Below, piece by piece: positions 15,637 through 24,335 of a stretch of 34,160 nucleotides of DNA. The notes beneath the pieces are model-generated. The model was given only the letters and a program-made list of their open reading frames with translations, ran no database searches and was not told the origin of the DNA. The stretch lies in contig JALOMJ010000026.1 in assembly GCA_025455485.1 (NCBI GenBank), forward strand, positions 1 to 34,160. Reading direction: 5' to 3'. The translations under genes and the position numbers were made by a program. How positions within the stretch are numbered: the stretch's first letter is position 1; every line of letters begins with the position of its first letter. Origin of the DNA: Bacteroidia bacterium (GTDB lineage: Bacteria > Bacteroidota > Bacteroidia > B-17B0 > Aurantibacillaceae).

Positions 15637-17180
15637 TGTTCCTTCCTCATAAAATAAAGCGCTGTTTTTTTGCATTTCTGTTGTTGGTTTCAAGTGTAAG
15701 GCCTTGGAAATCGCAAACCGGAAATGAACAGGTTTCAACAGATACTTTAACCTATGGCGTTTCTGCTACTTCTGTGAATGCAATTCACGCAACCGCCCTC
15801 CGATTCGAATATCCGATTCGCGATTATATTTTTGACACAATCAGTAATTTATTTTTTGTTTCAGGAAAACAACAGGGCGATTTATCCGATCAGGTGCTGG
15901 TAAAAGGTTTTTTTGCAGCAGTAAATCAATCCAATAAAATTAAATGGATTGTGGAATCATCTTTGTATGACCTGGAATTTGGGGGCGGTCAGCTGATTGT
16001 AACGAATGAGGAAAGAAGTGTGAAGTTTAACAAACAGGCAGGTTACGATGAACTTAGGCTTTCCGGAAGAGTGGCCCTTATCTTAAATAATGCCGGATTA
16101 GCATTTGTTTACAAAAGCAATAGCAAAGAAGAATTAGAATGTGTGGACCTAAAAACCGGTTCGCGGATTTGGACCACCATATTGCCTGGCGGGGAGGACT
16201 GGGTGGACTATCAACAAATAAATGATTCACTGCTGTTTGTTGCCGCTTCGGGTCTTCATGCCATTCACCTGAAAAAAGGTTTGCTTTGGTCAATTCCCTT
16301 CTCCACAGCAGTTAGCACAGCAAAGGCCTTAACTTATTCTTTGGCCAAACACAGTACCATACAAAACATAAGCCGCGTGATACATACGGATATTGAAGAG
16401 AATTTGGTCACGCAATTAGCATCCAACATTCTGGTAAATAATGGCACTGTGATTTTGGCGTCAAAGGACCGTTGTATGGCTTTCAATTTTCAGGGTCAGG
16501 AATTATGGCATCTTGATCTGAAGAATTATCCCATTTCAAAAATGCTGCTCACCAAAACAGAAACAAACATTTTGCTGGTGAATTTTGGATTGGCCATGCA
16601 TAGCGACCGTTTTGTGAGCTGGGGCAAACCCTTCATTCTTGAGTTGGACCCAAGCAACGGAAGTATTTTACACCAACATGATCTGGGTAAAATTAACAAC
16701 CTGGCTGATTTTGTTCAAAGCGGTAAAGCATTTGTATTCGCAGGCAGAGAAGAGATTTTAAGTGTTGCAACCGGAGCTAATCAATTGCAATCCATGCTGA
16801 CCATTAACCCGGGTACCTATGGAAGGTTTCTTGAATTTGTTGATGGCAACGAACATTATACGTTCAAAGAAGGCTATTGCGTCCCCTTAAATTTTATTAA
16901 CGGTAACCTCATTTATTTTAAAACGGATAACAATAAAATTTATGGCGTGGATGGCGATTATATTCAATATGAATACCATTTCACAGAACTTTTTCGATTG
17001 CTCGGCACCTTCGACAACAAAAAACTGTTGACCAACGGTAAAAAAACGATTTTAATTAGCGAAAATTATGAACTCCTCTATGAGTTGTTTACGGCTGCTC
17101 CTGTTTTGATTTCTAAAGAGAAAATTTATTTTATTGAGGAAAACCGTGTAGTAATTGTTGGTAAGGAGAACCTTCGTTAA
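15636..17180 (+). CDS. Secreted PQQ-like beta-propeller protein
   Basis: A 514-residue protein with a signal peptide (KRCFFAFLLLVSSVRPWKSQ). The mature part has repeated blades of the form strand-aromatic-D-x-x-T/N-G: CVDLKTGSRIWTTILPG, MAFNFQGQELWHLDLKN, ILELDPSNGSILHQHDLGK, all typical of PQQ-like or BamB-type propellers. No PQQ-enzyme motifs or calcium site were recognised, so a binding or scaffold role is more likely than catalysis. It is last in the four-gene operon and overlaps the phosphatase stop by one base (TGATG). Only one base separates it from the convergent thioesterase gene, leaving no room for a separate terminator. Confidence 0.75.
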   Translation: MFLPHKIKRCFFAFLLLVSSVRPWKSQTGNEQVSTDTLTYGVSATSVNAIHATALRFEYPIRDYIFDTISNLFFVSGKQQGDLSDQVLVKGFFAAVNQSNKIKWIVESSLYDLEFGGGQLIVTNEERSVKFNKQAGYDELRLSGRVALILNNAGLAFVYKSNSKEELECVDLKTGSRIWTTILPGGEDWVDYQQINDSLLFVAASGLHAIHLKKGLLWSIPFSTAVSTAKALTYSLAKHSTIQNISRVIHTDIEENLVTQLASNILVNNGTVILASKDRCMAFNFQGQELWHLDLKNYPISKMLLTKTETNILLVNFGLAMHSDRFVSWGKPFILELDPSNGSILHQHDLGKINNLADFVQSGKAFVFAGREEILSVATGANQLQSMLTINPGTYGRFLEFVDGNEHYTFKEGYCVPLNFINGNLIYFKTDNNKIYGVDGDYIQYEYHFTELFRLLGTFDNKKLLTNGKKTILISENYELLYELFTAAPVLISKEKIYFIEENRVVIVGKENLR

Positions 17181-17181
17181 G

Positions 17182-17607
17182 TTATGATTCGAAAGCATTA
17201 ATGCGTTCTCTCCATACAGCAGGAATTTCTATGCTTTGGCTGTTCACATAATCCATTGCAACCAACACCCCTGAAACCATGGCGCACTCGGTCCATTGAC
17301 CGTTATTTTTTTTCAGGATTTCGTTTTTGAGGGAAAGACTTTTACTGCCCAAATAGGTAACCTTGGTAAAACAGTACACTTCATCATTTAAATGTATGGG
17401 TGTGAAATAATCAATTTCACTATGGGCCAGAACAAAGCCTTGTTTATCCCAGTCAATCACTTCACCAAGCACCAGGGAAAAATAGTTTACCCGGCCAAGT
17501 TCACAATAACTCATGTAACAGGCATTGTTAACATGATTAAGCCGGTCGATATCCACAAAGCGAACTTGTATGTTCGTCATGTGTTTGTAATCTTTAAATT
17601 TAATCAT
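17182..17607 (-). CDS. Acyl-CoA thioesterase, 4HBT/YbgC-like
   Basis: A 141-residue hotdog-fold protein. RFVDIDRLNHVNNACYMSYCELGR is the characteristic 4HBT helix start, with an acidic residue (Asp) and His-Val-Asn-Asn as in YbgC/FadM thioesterases; the SEIDYFTPIHLNDEVY strand is also typical. The family hydrolyses fatty acyl-CoA or acyl-ACP in the cytoplasm. Its ATG overlaps the end of the polyprenyl synthase gene by four bases (17604-17607), so the two are translationally coupled and probably belong to a three-gene unit with rfbA. The substrate cannot be read from sequence. Confidence 0.87.
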   Translation of the reverse strand: MIKFKDYKHMTNIQVRFVDIDRLNHVNNACYMSYCELGRVNYFSLVLGEVIDWDKQGFVLAHSEIDYFTPIHLNDEVYCFTKVTYLGSKSLSLKNEILKKNNGQWTECAMVSGVLVAMDYVNSQSIEIPAVWRERINAFES

Positions 17608-18590
17608 ACTTGCCTGTTGAGTAATTGGTTGGCGAATTCATGAAGGTGTTTTTTCTTCCCGGGGTCGGCTTGAATGCCGTTCAATGAAGCTATTGCAGCG
17701 TTGGTGTAAGCGTCGGCACTTTGTTCACAGTATGTTTTTATACCAAGGTCGTTGTAAATTTGTAACATCCGGTTAATTTTTTCATGGCCCGTTTCGCCGG
17801 GAAGTGCAAGGATGGATGCAATCTCTTTTTTCTGTGTTACATTAGCAAGGGCAATTGCCTTTAAAAGTAAAAATGTTTTTTTGTTGGCAAGAATGTCTCC
17901 GCCGGGACGCTTACCAAAGAGCTCCGAATTTTGCGCGAAGGCATCCAGAAGATCATCTAATAATTGAAAAGCAATACCCAAATTAACACCAAACGTGTAA
18001 ATGTCATTTTGTTGCATAGAATTGGCCCTGGCATTGATGGCTCCCATTTTTAAACTGCAACCAAGCAGAACAGCTGTTTTGTATTCTATCATCCGGATGT
18101 ATTCATCGATGGAAACCGAATTTTGTTTTTCAAAATTCATGTCCAGTTGCTGACCTTCACAAACCTGCATGGCAGTTGTGCACATGAGCTCAGACAGTTT
18201 AGACGCTTCCTCTGGCGGATAGGTGTTTAACACCTGAAGGCTCTTTACCAGCAAGGCGTCTCCACTTAAAATTGCTATGTTGCGATTCCATTTTAAATGC
18301 ACCGTGGGTTGGTTGCGTCGCAAAGGGGCCTCGTCGAGTATATCGTCGTGAACGAGTGAGAAGTTATGAAACAGTTCAACCGATAAAGCCGAATCTAAGG
18401 CCTTATTTGGATTTTCGCCGAATAGCTCGCAGGCTACAAGAGCAAGAAGAGGTCGAAGGCGTTTACCGCCAAGAGAAAGGATGTAGTTGCAGGGCTGATA
18501 AAGTTCAGCAGGAGTTTTTACTTCAAGACTTGAATTAAACTTCCGCAGGTGATCTGCAAACAAAACCCCTAAGTGTTCGTAATTTTTCAC
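17604..18590 (-). CDS. Polyprenyl (trans-isoprenyl) diphosphate synthase
   Basis: A 328-residue cytoplasmic prenyl transferase. Both aspartate-rich motifs are present: DDILD at 82-86 and DDLLD at 212-216, plus GGKRLRP at 41-47 and the RRNQPTVH line. It condenses IPP with allylic diphosphates. An aromatic residue (Phe77) five positions before the first motif suggests a short product such as FPP or GGPP, but this is only an indication. It starts with GTG at 18588-18590, 9 bases after the rfbA stop; the thioesterase follows with an ATGA overlap. The product may feed undecaprenyl, quinone or carotenoid synthesis. Confidence 0.92.
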   Translation of the reverse strand: MKNYEHLGVLFADHLRKFNSSLEVKTPAELYQPCNYILSLGGKRLRPLLALVACELFGENPNKALDSALSVELFHNFSLVHDDILDEAPLRRNQPTVHLKWNRNIAILSGDALLVKSLQVLNTYPPEEASKLSELMCTTAMQVCEGQQLDMNFEKQNSVSIDEYIRMIEYKTAVLLGCSLKMGAINARANSMQQNDIYTFGVNLGIAFQLLDDLLDAFAQNSELFGKRPGGDILANKKTFLLLKAIALANVTQKKEIASILALPGETGHEKINRMLQIYNDLGIKTYCEQSADAYTNAAIASLNGIQADPGKKKHLHEFANQLLNRQV

Positions 18591-18599
18591 CGAATTTTT

Positions 18600-19466
18600 C
18601 TAAGCGTTATTCGCAACATCAATAAGGTAATTGCCATACCCGCTTTTGGTAAGTCCTTTCGCGGCCTCAAGAAGCTGTTGTTTGTTTATAAATCCCATGT
18701 TAAACGCTACTTCTTCAATGCACCCGATTTTAAGGCCTTGCCGCTCTTCTATCACCTGCACAAATTGTCCGGCTTGCATTAAGGAGTGAAAAGTGCCGGT
18801 ATCAAGCCAAGCCGTGCCACGATCCATGATAGAAACTTTTAATTTACCGCGTTTTAAGTATTCCTTATTCACATCAGTAATTTCGTATTCTCCTCTTGGG
18901 CTAGGTGCTAATTGCTTCGCAATTTCAACCACTTGGTTATCGTAAAAGTATAAGCCAGGTACTGCATAATTTGACTTAGGTTGATGTGGTTTTTCTTCAA
19001 TGGAAATAACATTATTGTTCTCGTCAAACTCCACTACGCCATAACGTTCCGGATCGCTGACGTGGTAGGCAAACACTACCCCGCCTTCAGGATTATTGAT
19101 TTGTTTTAGTGCACTGCCCAAACCGACGCCATAAAAGATATTATCCCCCAGAATTAGCGCAACTTTATCTTTTCCAATAAACTTTTCACCGATAACAAAG
19201 GCCTGAGCCAAGCCATTGGGAATTTCCTGCACGGCATAACTGAATTCGCAGCCCAGGTGTTTGCCATCTCCCAGCAAGCGTTGAAAATTTGGCAAATCGT
19301 GTGGTGTGGAAATAATCAACACCTCACGAATACCCGACATCATCAATACCGAGAGCGGATAATAAATCATGGGTTTGTCGTACACCGGCATCATCTGTTT
19401 ACTCATGGCCAATGTTAAGGGGTGCAGGCGTGTACCGGAGCCACCGGCAAGTATTATTCCTTTCAT
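18600..19466 (-). CDS. rfbA: Glucose-1-phosphate thymidylyltransferase
   Basis: A 288-residue enzyme, the normal RmlA/RfbA length. The nucleotide loop [13 protein letters not shown], the [20 protein letters not shown] line, the LGDNIFYG segment (Asp is the metal ligand) and the [11 protein letters not shown] and [10 protein letters not shown] segments are all hallmarks. It makes dTDP-glucose, the first step to dTDP-rhamnose for surface polysaccharides. The other rml genes are not in the window. It is the first gene of the minus-strand unit; upstream is a 326-base intergenic region without a clear minus-strand -7 box. Confidence 0.95.
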   Translation of the reverse strand: MKGIILAGGSGTRLHPLTLAMSKQMMPVYDKPMIYYPLSVLMMSGIREVLIISTPHDLPNFQRLLGDGKHLGCEFSYAVQEIPNGLAQAFVIGEKFIGKDKVALILGDNIFYGVGLGSALKQINNPEGGVVFAYHVSDPERYGVVEFDENNNVISIEEKPHQPKSNYAVPGLYFYDNQVVEIAKQLAPSPRGEYEITDVNKEYLKRGKLKVSIMDRGTAWLDTGTFHSLMQAGQFVQVIEERQGLKIGCIEEVAFNMGFINKQQLLEAAKGLTKSGYGNYLIDVANNA

Positions 19467-19792
19467 TTAGTAAGCTGATTTATTGTTTAAAGTATTAATT
19501 CGTGTGGCAAAAATGCAAAATTTAAACGATTTAGAACTTTTTGAAATCCGCTTCACGAAATATGACCCTGCAGATTAAGGGCGACGCTTCATTTATGGCA
19601 TAAATCATCGTTTTTAGGTGTTTCAGTACTTTTTACTGAGTAAACGGCAATCTTGAATTAGTGAAAAGTGCTTTGTTTTAAGAGGGCTTTGCCTAAATTT
19701 GTAAGAGATTTGAATCGATGGTACTTGAATTCTAAATCTTTTGCCTCCGTTTTTAATTATTTGGAAGATTTTTCAGAAAGACATTGAAAATT
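19467..19792. other. Divergent intergenic region between rfbA and the T9SS protein gene
   Basis: No coding sequence was seen. It holds a good plus-strand promoter (19673-19701) and, 34 bases before it, an inverted repeat TCAGTA/TACTGA with a 5-base loop (19623-19639) that could be a hairpin or operator half-sites. On the rfbA side only imperfect boxes occur (for example TAAATTTTG on the minus strand, with one extra spacer base). Confidence 0.5.
19673..19701 (+). promoter_or_regulatory. Complete Bacteroidota promoter for the T9SS surface-protein gene
   Basis: TTG at 19673-19675, then 18 bases, then TAAATTTG at 19694-19701. This fits the consensus TTG-N17-23-TAnnTTTG. The predicted start of transcription is near 19706, leaving a leader of about 85 bases. 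Confidence 0.65.
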
Positions 19793-22699
19793 ATGCGAAA
19801 AACCCTTAGATTTAACGCTTGTATGTTTAGGATTCGGTGTATGCATAAAACCCTGGGTGGTTATAGAAGAGCCGTCGCGCTGGTTTTGGTTATTTTGTTG
19901 AGACTTAGTGCTTTAAAGGCTCAGTTGACGGTGCCCGACTACACAGCATGTCCGGGGCAACCTTTGGTGGTGTGTGGAACCTGGAACAACGTAAGTAATA
20001 TTACTTATACCCTAAGTCCGGGTGGTGTGATACAAATTGCTAACTCCTGTTTTACGATTACTACACCCAGCGTTACTACGCAATACACCATGTGTGCGGC
20101 AGGGTCTTCATTGGGTTTACCCACCAATTCCTGCGATCAGTTTATTGTGAACATTACCGCACCGCCGCCATTGAGCATTTCCCATAATATCAACTATTGT
20201 CACGGTCAAAGTGCCATATTAACAGCAGCTGTTGGTGGTGTGTCTTATACGCTTACCGGTCCTCCCGGGGTTGCCAACATTGTTTCGCCTTCCAATGTTA
20301 TTACCATACCGAATTTATCATCTGTTCCGCATACGGGTACCTATACCATTTCGTCGGTTTTGGGAGGGTGTCTTTCCTCAGGCGTAACCCCTTTGAATGT
20401 TGCCCCTAATCACCAAATAGCTATCAATTCACCAAGCACGGTGTGTTTAGGTGAACCCGTTACCCTAACGGCCGCTCTGCTTACTGCAACAGCACCCTTT
20501 GTTTGGACCGGACCTAACAGTTTCAATTCACCCCCGCTTCCCACTAATTTCTTTGCTACCGCGTCAAGCAACGGTATTTATACAGCGTTTAATGATATTG
20601 TATTTAATGGTATAACTTGTCCGCGTACCGCAACCACTTCCATCACAGTTGTGCAAACCAGTCCAGTTAACGCCTCTGCATCGCCGGGAACATTAACCTG
20701 CGAAGGCACCAACATTACTTTAACTGCAGGAACCAGTACAGGGGTGGTTCAGGGATACAGCTGGCTGGGCCCTCAAGGGTACAGTTCTTCTTTACAAAAC
20801 CCGGTGCTCACTGCTGCTGTGCCTAATATGTCCGGCAATTACTCTGTAACGGCTTTGTTTTTCAATTCAGCCAAAACCTGCACAACAACAGCCGTTGTGA
20901 ACATTACTGTGGTTGGTGTTGCGCAACCGGTTGTTGCCGCCACACCCGATCTTTGTCAGGATGGTACCGCCACATTTTCTGTTAATGCCCCCGGCGCCAT
21001 AGGATATAACTGGACAGGACCAAATAATTTCACCTCCTCTCAGTTCTTTTTCACCATTAACAACATGCAACCCAATCAGGCAGGTATTTATTTTGTTACT
21101 GCACTTTTTAACGGAGGAACCTCCTTAAACTGCACCACAACAAAATCAGTGCAGGTGAATGTGGTCACCACAAATTCCGTGTCAGTTATTCCACCCGGTC
21201 AGGTTTGTCAGCCCAACAATGCCAATCTTCAGGCCAATGCCATAGGGGCCAGCAGTTACGTGTGGTATGGGCCAAATGGTTTCGGACCGGTTCCAAGCGC
21301 AAATGCTGTAGTGTATTATCCTACCCCCAGTGCTTCAGGAGTTTATACTGTCATTGCCTATTTTGTGAGTGGCATCACCTGTACCAACTCGGCAACAGCC
21401 TCTCTTACGGTAAACCCTTTGTTGAATTTTACCCTGAGTCCTTATCAAGTTATATGTTACAATTCGCCACTTAATATTTCCGGTCCCGCCGGTGGAACGT
21501 CCTATTCCTGGACCAGTTCCAGTGGTTTTGCCAGCAATGATCAAAACATTAACATACCTTCTGCGCAACCCAATTTAGCCGGAACGTATACCTTAAACGT
21601 GGCATTGGGACCATGTGTAACCACCGGCACTACATTAGTAGACATATTAACGCCAATACAATTTACACTAACGCCCAATGACAGAACCATTTGTTTGGGC
21701 GACACCATATATCTTGAAGGTGGCGTTACAGGTGGAAGTCAAAATTATGCTTATACCTGGATTCCAGGCGTGTATTTAACTTCAAACAACGGGCCCATTC
21801 AAACGGGGGTTCCACTCGGTTCAACATTATACAATCTGGTGGCTTACGATAATGCTTGTCCCAATTATTCTGTAACCCATTCTTTTTCTGTGAATGTTAA
21901 GATGCCACCTGTGCCTGATTTGGATTTGGAAAAAACGGAAGGTTGTACGCCGCTTTGTATGGTATATGACGCAAAAACGCAGAGTGAAGCCGCCATTACG
22001 ACCTATGATTTTGGTGGGTTCGATGTGTTTCAAAGTGATACTGCTTTTTCCAAATGTTTAACGGTACCCGGCACCTATACACTGAATATAATTTCATTGG
22101 GCACCAATGGCTGCACAGGAAAATACACCTATCCATTCCCAATTGTAGTATATCCTAAGCCCGGAACTTCTATTTTCTGGGAGCCTGAATCGCCTACAGT
22201 AACAGATAATATTATTCTGAACACAACAAATGAAGTAGAACCGGTGATGTATACCTGGTTGATTGCAAATTCTAACCTTAGTAGTTACGATACAACCAAT
22301 CTGAAAAATCCAAATGTAACCTATGATGTTGCAGGAAAATATCCTGTTTATGTGGTAACTAAAACAGACAAAGATTGCATGGATACAGTTAATCGTGTTA
22401 TTGAAGTACGTGACAATTATAATGTATACATACCAAACACATTTACACCAAACAATGATGGTTTAAACGATGTGTTTATGGTGGTTGGTTCGGGTTTTAA
22501 AGCAGAAGGGTATGTTATGGAAATTACGGATCGCTGGGGCAAGTTGATTTTTACTTCTAATGATATATTAAAAGGTTGGGATGGAACCATGAACGGTTCT
22601 AAATGTAAAGACGGCACTTACATCTATAAAATTAAGGCTGTTGGATCTAATGGTGAAGGAAGGGAGGAATTTATTGGTTACGTTAATCTCATACAATAA
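19793..22699 (+). CDS. T9SS type B sorting-domain protein with tandem Ig-like domains (CHU_C)
   Basis: About 968 residues from ATG 19793 (other possible starts: TTG 19784, ATG 19823, ATG 19841). An N-terminal signal peptide has the core AVALVLVILLRLSALKAQ. The middle holds about five tandem Ig/PKD-like units of 85-95 residues, each with a Y/F-x-W-x-G-P-x-x-F/Y centre (VWTGPNSF, SWLGPQGY, NWTGPNNF, VWYGPNGF, SWTSSSGF) and paired cysteines; two further PKD-like parts follow. The last 89 residues (IPNTFTPNNDGLNDVF ... DRWGKLIF ... GWDGT ... DGTYIYKI) are the gliding-motility-associated C-terminal domain that directs export by type IX secretion. It is likely a large surface adhesin or secreted protein. 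A good promoter precedes it and a terminator follows. Confidence 0.88.
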   Translation: MRKTLRFNACMFRIRCMHKTLGGYRRAVALVLVILLRLSALKAQLTVPDYTACPGQPLVVCGTWNNVSNITYTLSPGGVIQIANSCFTITTPSVTTQYTMCAAGSSLGLPTNSCDQFIVNITAPPPLSISHNINYCHGQSAILTAAVGGVSYTLTGPPGVANIVSPSNVITIPNLSSVPHTGTYTISSVLGGCLSSGVTPLNVAPNHQIAINSPSTVCLGEPVTLTAALLTATAPFVWTGPNSFNSPPLPTNFFATASSNGIYTAFNDIVFNGITCPRTATTSITVVQTSPVNASASPGTLTCEGTNITLTAGTSTGVVQGYSWLGPQGYSSSLQNPVLTAAVPNMSGNYSVTALFFNSAKTCTTTAVVNITVVGVAQPVVAATPDLCQDGTATFSVNAPGAIGYNWTGPNNFTSSQFFFTINNMQPNQAGIYFVTALFNGGTSLNCTTTKSVQVNVVTTNSVSVIPPGQVCQPNNANLQANAIGASSYVWYGPNGFGPVPSANAVVYYPTPSASGVYTVIAYFVSGITCTNSATASLTVNPLLNFTLSPYQVICYNSPLNISGPAGGTSYSWTSSSGFASNDQNINIPSAQPNLAGTYTLNVALGPCVTTGTTLVDILTPIQFTLTPNDRTICLGDTIYLEGGVTGGSQNYAYTWIPGVYLTSNNGPIQTGVPLGSTLYNLVAYDNACPNYSVTHSFSVNVKMPPVPDLDLEKTEGCTPLCMVYDAKTQSEAAITTYDFGGFDVFQSDTAFSKCLTVPGTYTLNIISLGTNGCTGKYTYPFPIVVYPKPGTSIFWEPESPTVTDNIILNTTNEVEPVMYTWLIANSNLSSYDTTNLKNPNVTYDVAGKYPVYVVTKTDKDCMDTVNRVIEVRDNYNVYIPNTFTPNNDGLNDVFMVVGSGFKAEGYVMEITDRWGKLIFTSNDILKGWDGTMNGSKCKDGTYIYKIKAVGSNGEGREEFIGYVNLIQ

Positions 22700-22719
22700 G
22701 CCTACTTAAAACTTTTTAT

Positions 22720-22753
22720 AAATCCTCCCGCAAAACCAACGGGGGGATTTTTA
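22720..22753 (+). terminator. Intrinsic terminator after the T9SS protein gene
   Basis: Stem AAATCCTCCC (22720-22729) pairs with GGGGGGATTT (22741-22750) through 10 pairs including one G-U, with an 11-base loop and T residues after the stem. Confidence 0.75.
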
Positions 22754-22759
22754 CTTTTA
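22752..22759 (+). promoter_or_regulatory. Near-consensus -7 box for thyA
   Basis: TACTTTTA (consensus TAnnTTTG, last base differs) followed by TC, 25 bases before the thyA ATG. It begins in the tail of the preceding terminator. The same TACTTTTATC string occurs before the CPBP gene. No -33 TTG. Confidence 0.3.
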
Positions 22760-22784
22760 TCATAACCTCATTGGCTGAAACGAC

Positions 22785-23579
22785 ATGAAACAGTACCACG
22801 AACTTATGAAACATGTGCTCGAGCAAGGCACAAAAAAAACCGACCGAACAGGAACCGGAACACTTAGTGTGTTTGGTTATCAAATGCGATTTAATTTGCA
22901 GGATGGTTTTCCCTTGCTGACAACTAAAAAACTGCACACTAAAAGTATCATCCATGAACTTCTTTGGTTTTTAAAAGGAGAAACCAACATCACCTATCTG
23001 AAAGAAAACGGTGTGAGTATATGGGATGAATGGGCAGATGAAAAAGGCAATCTGGGTCCGGTATATGGCCACCAATGGCGGAGTTGGCCAACAGCCGATG
23101 GAAAAAGCATCGATCAGATTTCAAAAGTGGTTGAGATGATTAAAAAGACACCAGATTCCAGACGACTCATTGTGAGTGCCTGGAATGTGGCCGACATTGA
23201 TCAGATGAAGCTGCCGCCTTGCCATGCTTTTTTTCAGTTTTATGTGGCGGATAATAAACTGAGTTGCCAGTTATATCAACGCAGCGCCGACATATTTTTG
23301 GGTGTACCCTTTAACATCGCCTCTTACGCGCTGCTAAATCTAATGATGGCGCAAGTGTGCGAACTTGATCCCGGTGAATTTATACATACGTTGGGCGATG
23401 CGCATTTGTACACCAACCACCTCGAGCAAGCCCGACTTCAGCTTAGCAGAGATTTTAAACCTCTACCAACAATGAAAATTAATCAGCACGTAAAATCTAT
23501 TTTTGATTTTAAATTTGAAGATTTTGAATTGTTGAATTACGATCCTCATCCGCACATTAAAGCACCGGTTGCTGTATAA
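22785..23579 (+). CDS. thyA: Thymidylate synthase
   Basis: A 264-residue ThyA, the same length as the E. coli enzyme. The conserved stretches are [46 protein letters not shown], the catalytic [12 protein letters not shown] with Cys146, and [14 protein letters not shown]. It methylates dUMP to dTMP using methylene-tetrahydrofolate. A folA gene, its frequent partner, is not present here; instead a cyclase-family hydrolase follows after 3 bases, probably on the same mRNA. Confidence 0.97.
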   Translation: MKQYHELMKHVLEQGTKKTDRTGTGTLSVFGYQMRFNLQDGFPLLTTKKLHTKSIIHELLWFLKGETNITYLKENGVSIWDEWADEKGNLGPVYGHQWRSWPTADGKSIDQISKVVEMIKKTPDSRRLIVSAWNVADIDQMKLPPCHAFFQFYVADNKLSCQLYQRSADIFLGVPFNIASYALLNLMMAQVCELDPGEFIHTLGDAHLYTNHLEQARLQLSRDFKPLPTMKINQHVKSIFDFKFEDFELLNYDPHPHIKAPVAV

Positions 23580-23582
23580 CGC

Positions 23583-24335
23583 ATGATTGCTACCATTTTT
23601 CACGCAGGAAAAGAGTACAGGGTTGATTTGTATAAACCCATCGATATTTCTATGCCACTAAGCACCAATGAGAATTCGACCAGGGCCTGGTATCAAAATC
23701 CTATAACTATGGAGCCGGTGCGAATGGGTGATTGGATTGGTGATATTAACGAAGGCGGAAGCGTAAATTTCAGAACCATTACATTCAATCCACACGCCCA
23801 TGGTACGCATACGGAATGCGTTGGCCACATCAGCAAAGAGTTTTATACTGTTAATGCGGGCCTAAAACAATTCTTTTTTATTGCTGAATTGGTTACAATT
23901 TTACCGCTTGCGCTGGAGAACGGCGATTTTGTAATTACTGCTAAACAACTTGAAGCGGCTATGGATAAAGAGTTTAAAACGGAAGCCATCATCATACGCA
24001 CCCTTGGCAATGGTCCCGGAAAATTGCACACCAATTACAGCAACACTAATCCTCCTTATTTATTGAAGGAGGCGGTTGAGTTTTTGAATTCCAGAGGAAT
24101 TCAGCACTTGTTAATTGATATGCCAAGCATAGATCGTGAATCCGATGGTGGTAAATTGGAAGCTCACCACACGTTTTGGAACTACCCTCATCACACAGAT
24201 TTGACTAAAACGATTACTGAAATGATTTACGTACCCAATGAAATTAACGATGGAGTGTACTTATTAAACATTCAGATAGCTCCGTTTGAAAATGATGCCA
24301 GTCCTAGCAAACCAATATTGTATAAAGTTTACTAA
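23583..24335 (+). CDS. Cyclase family protein (kynurenine formamidase-like metal hydrolase)
   Basis: A 250-residue protein of the cyclase/arylformamidase family. The metal motif H-x-G-T-H is present as HAHGTHTECVGH (His73-Gly-Thr-His76), though Glu78 stands where Asp is usual. DISMPLS near the start and the LLIDMPSIDRESDGG and HHTFWNYPHHTD segments are family-like. Members hydrolyse amides or lactones (for instance N-formylkynurenine), but no tryptophan-catabolism gene is nearby and the substrate is unknown. It follows thyA by 3 bases, and its stop overlaps by 3 bases the stop of the convergent peroxidase gene. Confidence 0.85.
   Translation: MIATIFHAGKEYRVDLYKPIDISMPLSTNENSTRAWYQNPITMEPVRMGDWIGDINEGGSVNFRTITFNPHAHGTHTECVGHISKEFYTVNAGLKQFFFIAELVTILPLALENGDFVITAKQLEAAMDKEFKTEAIIIRTLGNGPGKLHTNYSNTNPPYLLKEAVEFLNSRGIQHLLIDMPSIDRESDGGKLEAHHTFWNYPHHTDLTKTITEMIYVPNEINDGVYLLNIQIAPFENDASPSKPILYKVY

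Noticed and set aside
20100-21900. Repeated W-x-G-P segments, checked as a DNA repeat or CRISPR-like array
   Set aside because: Repetition is only at protein level, in one continuous frame, with irregular spacing and no conserved DNA repeat.
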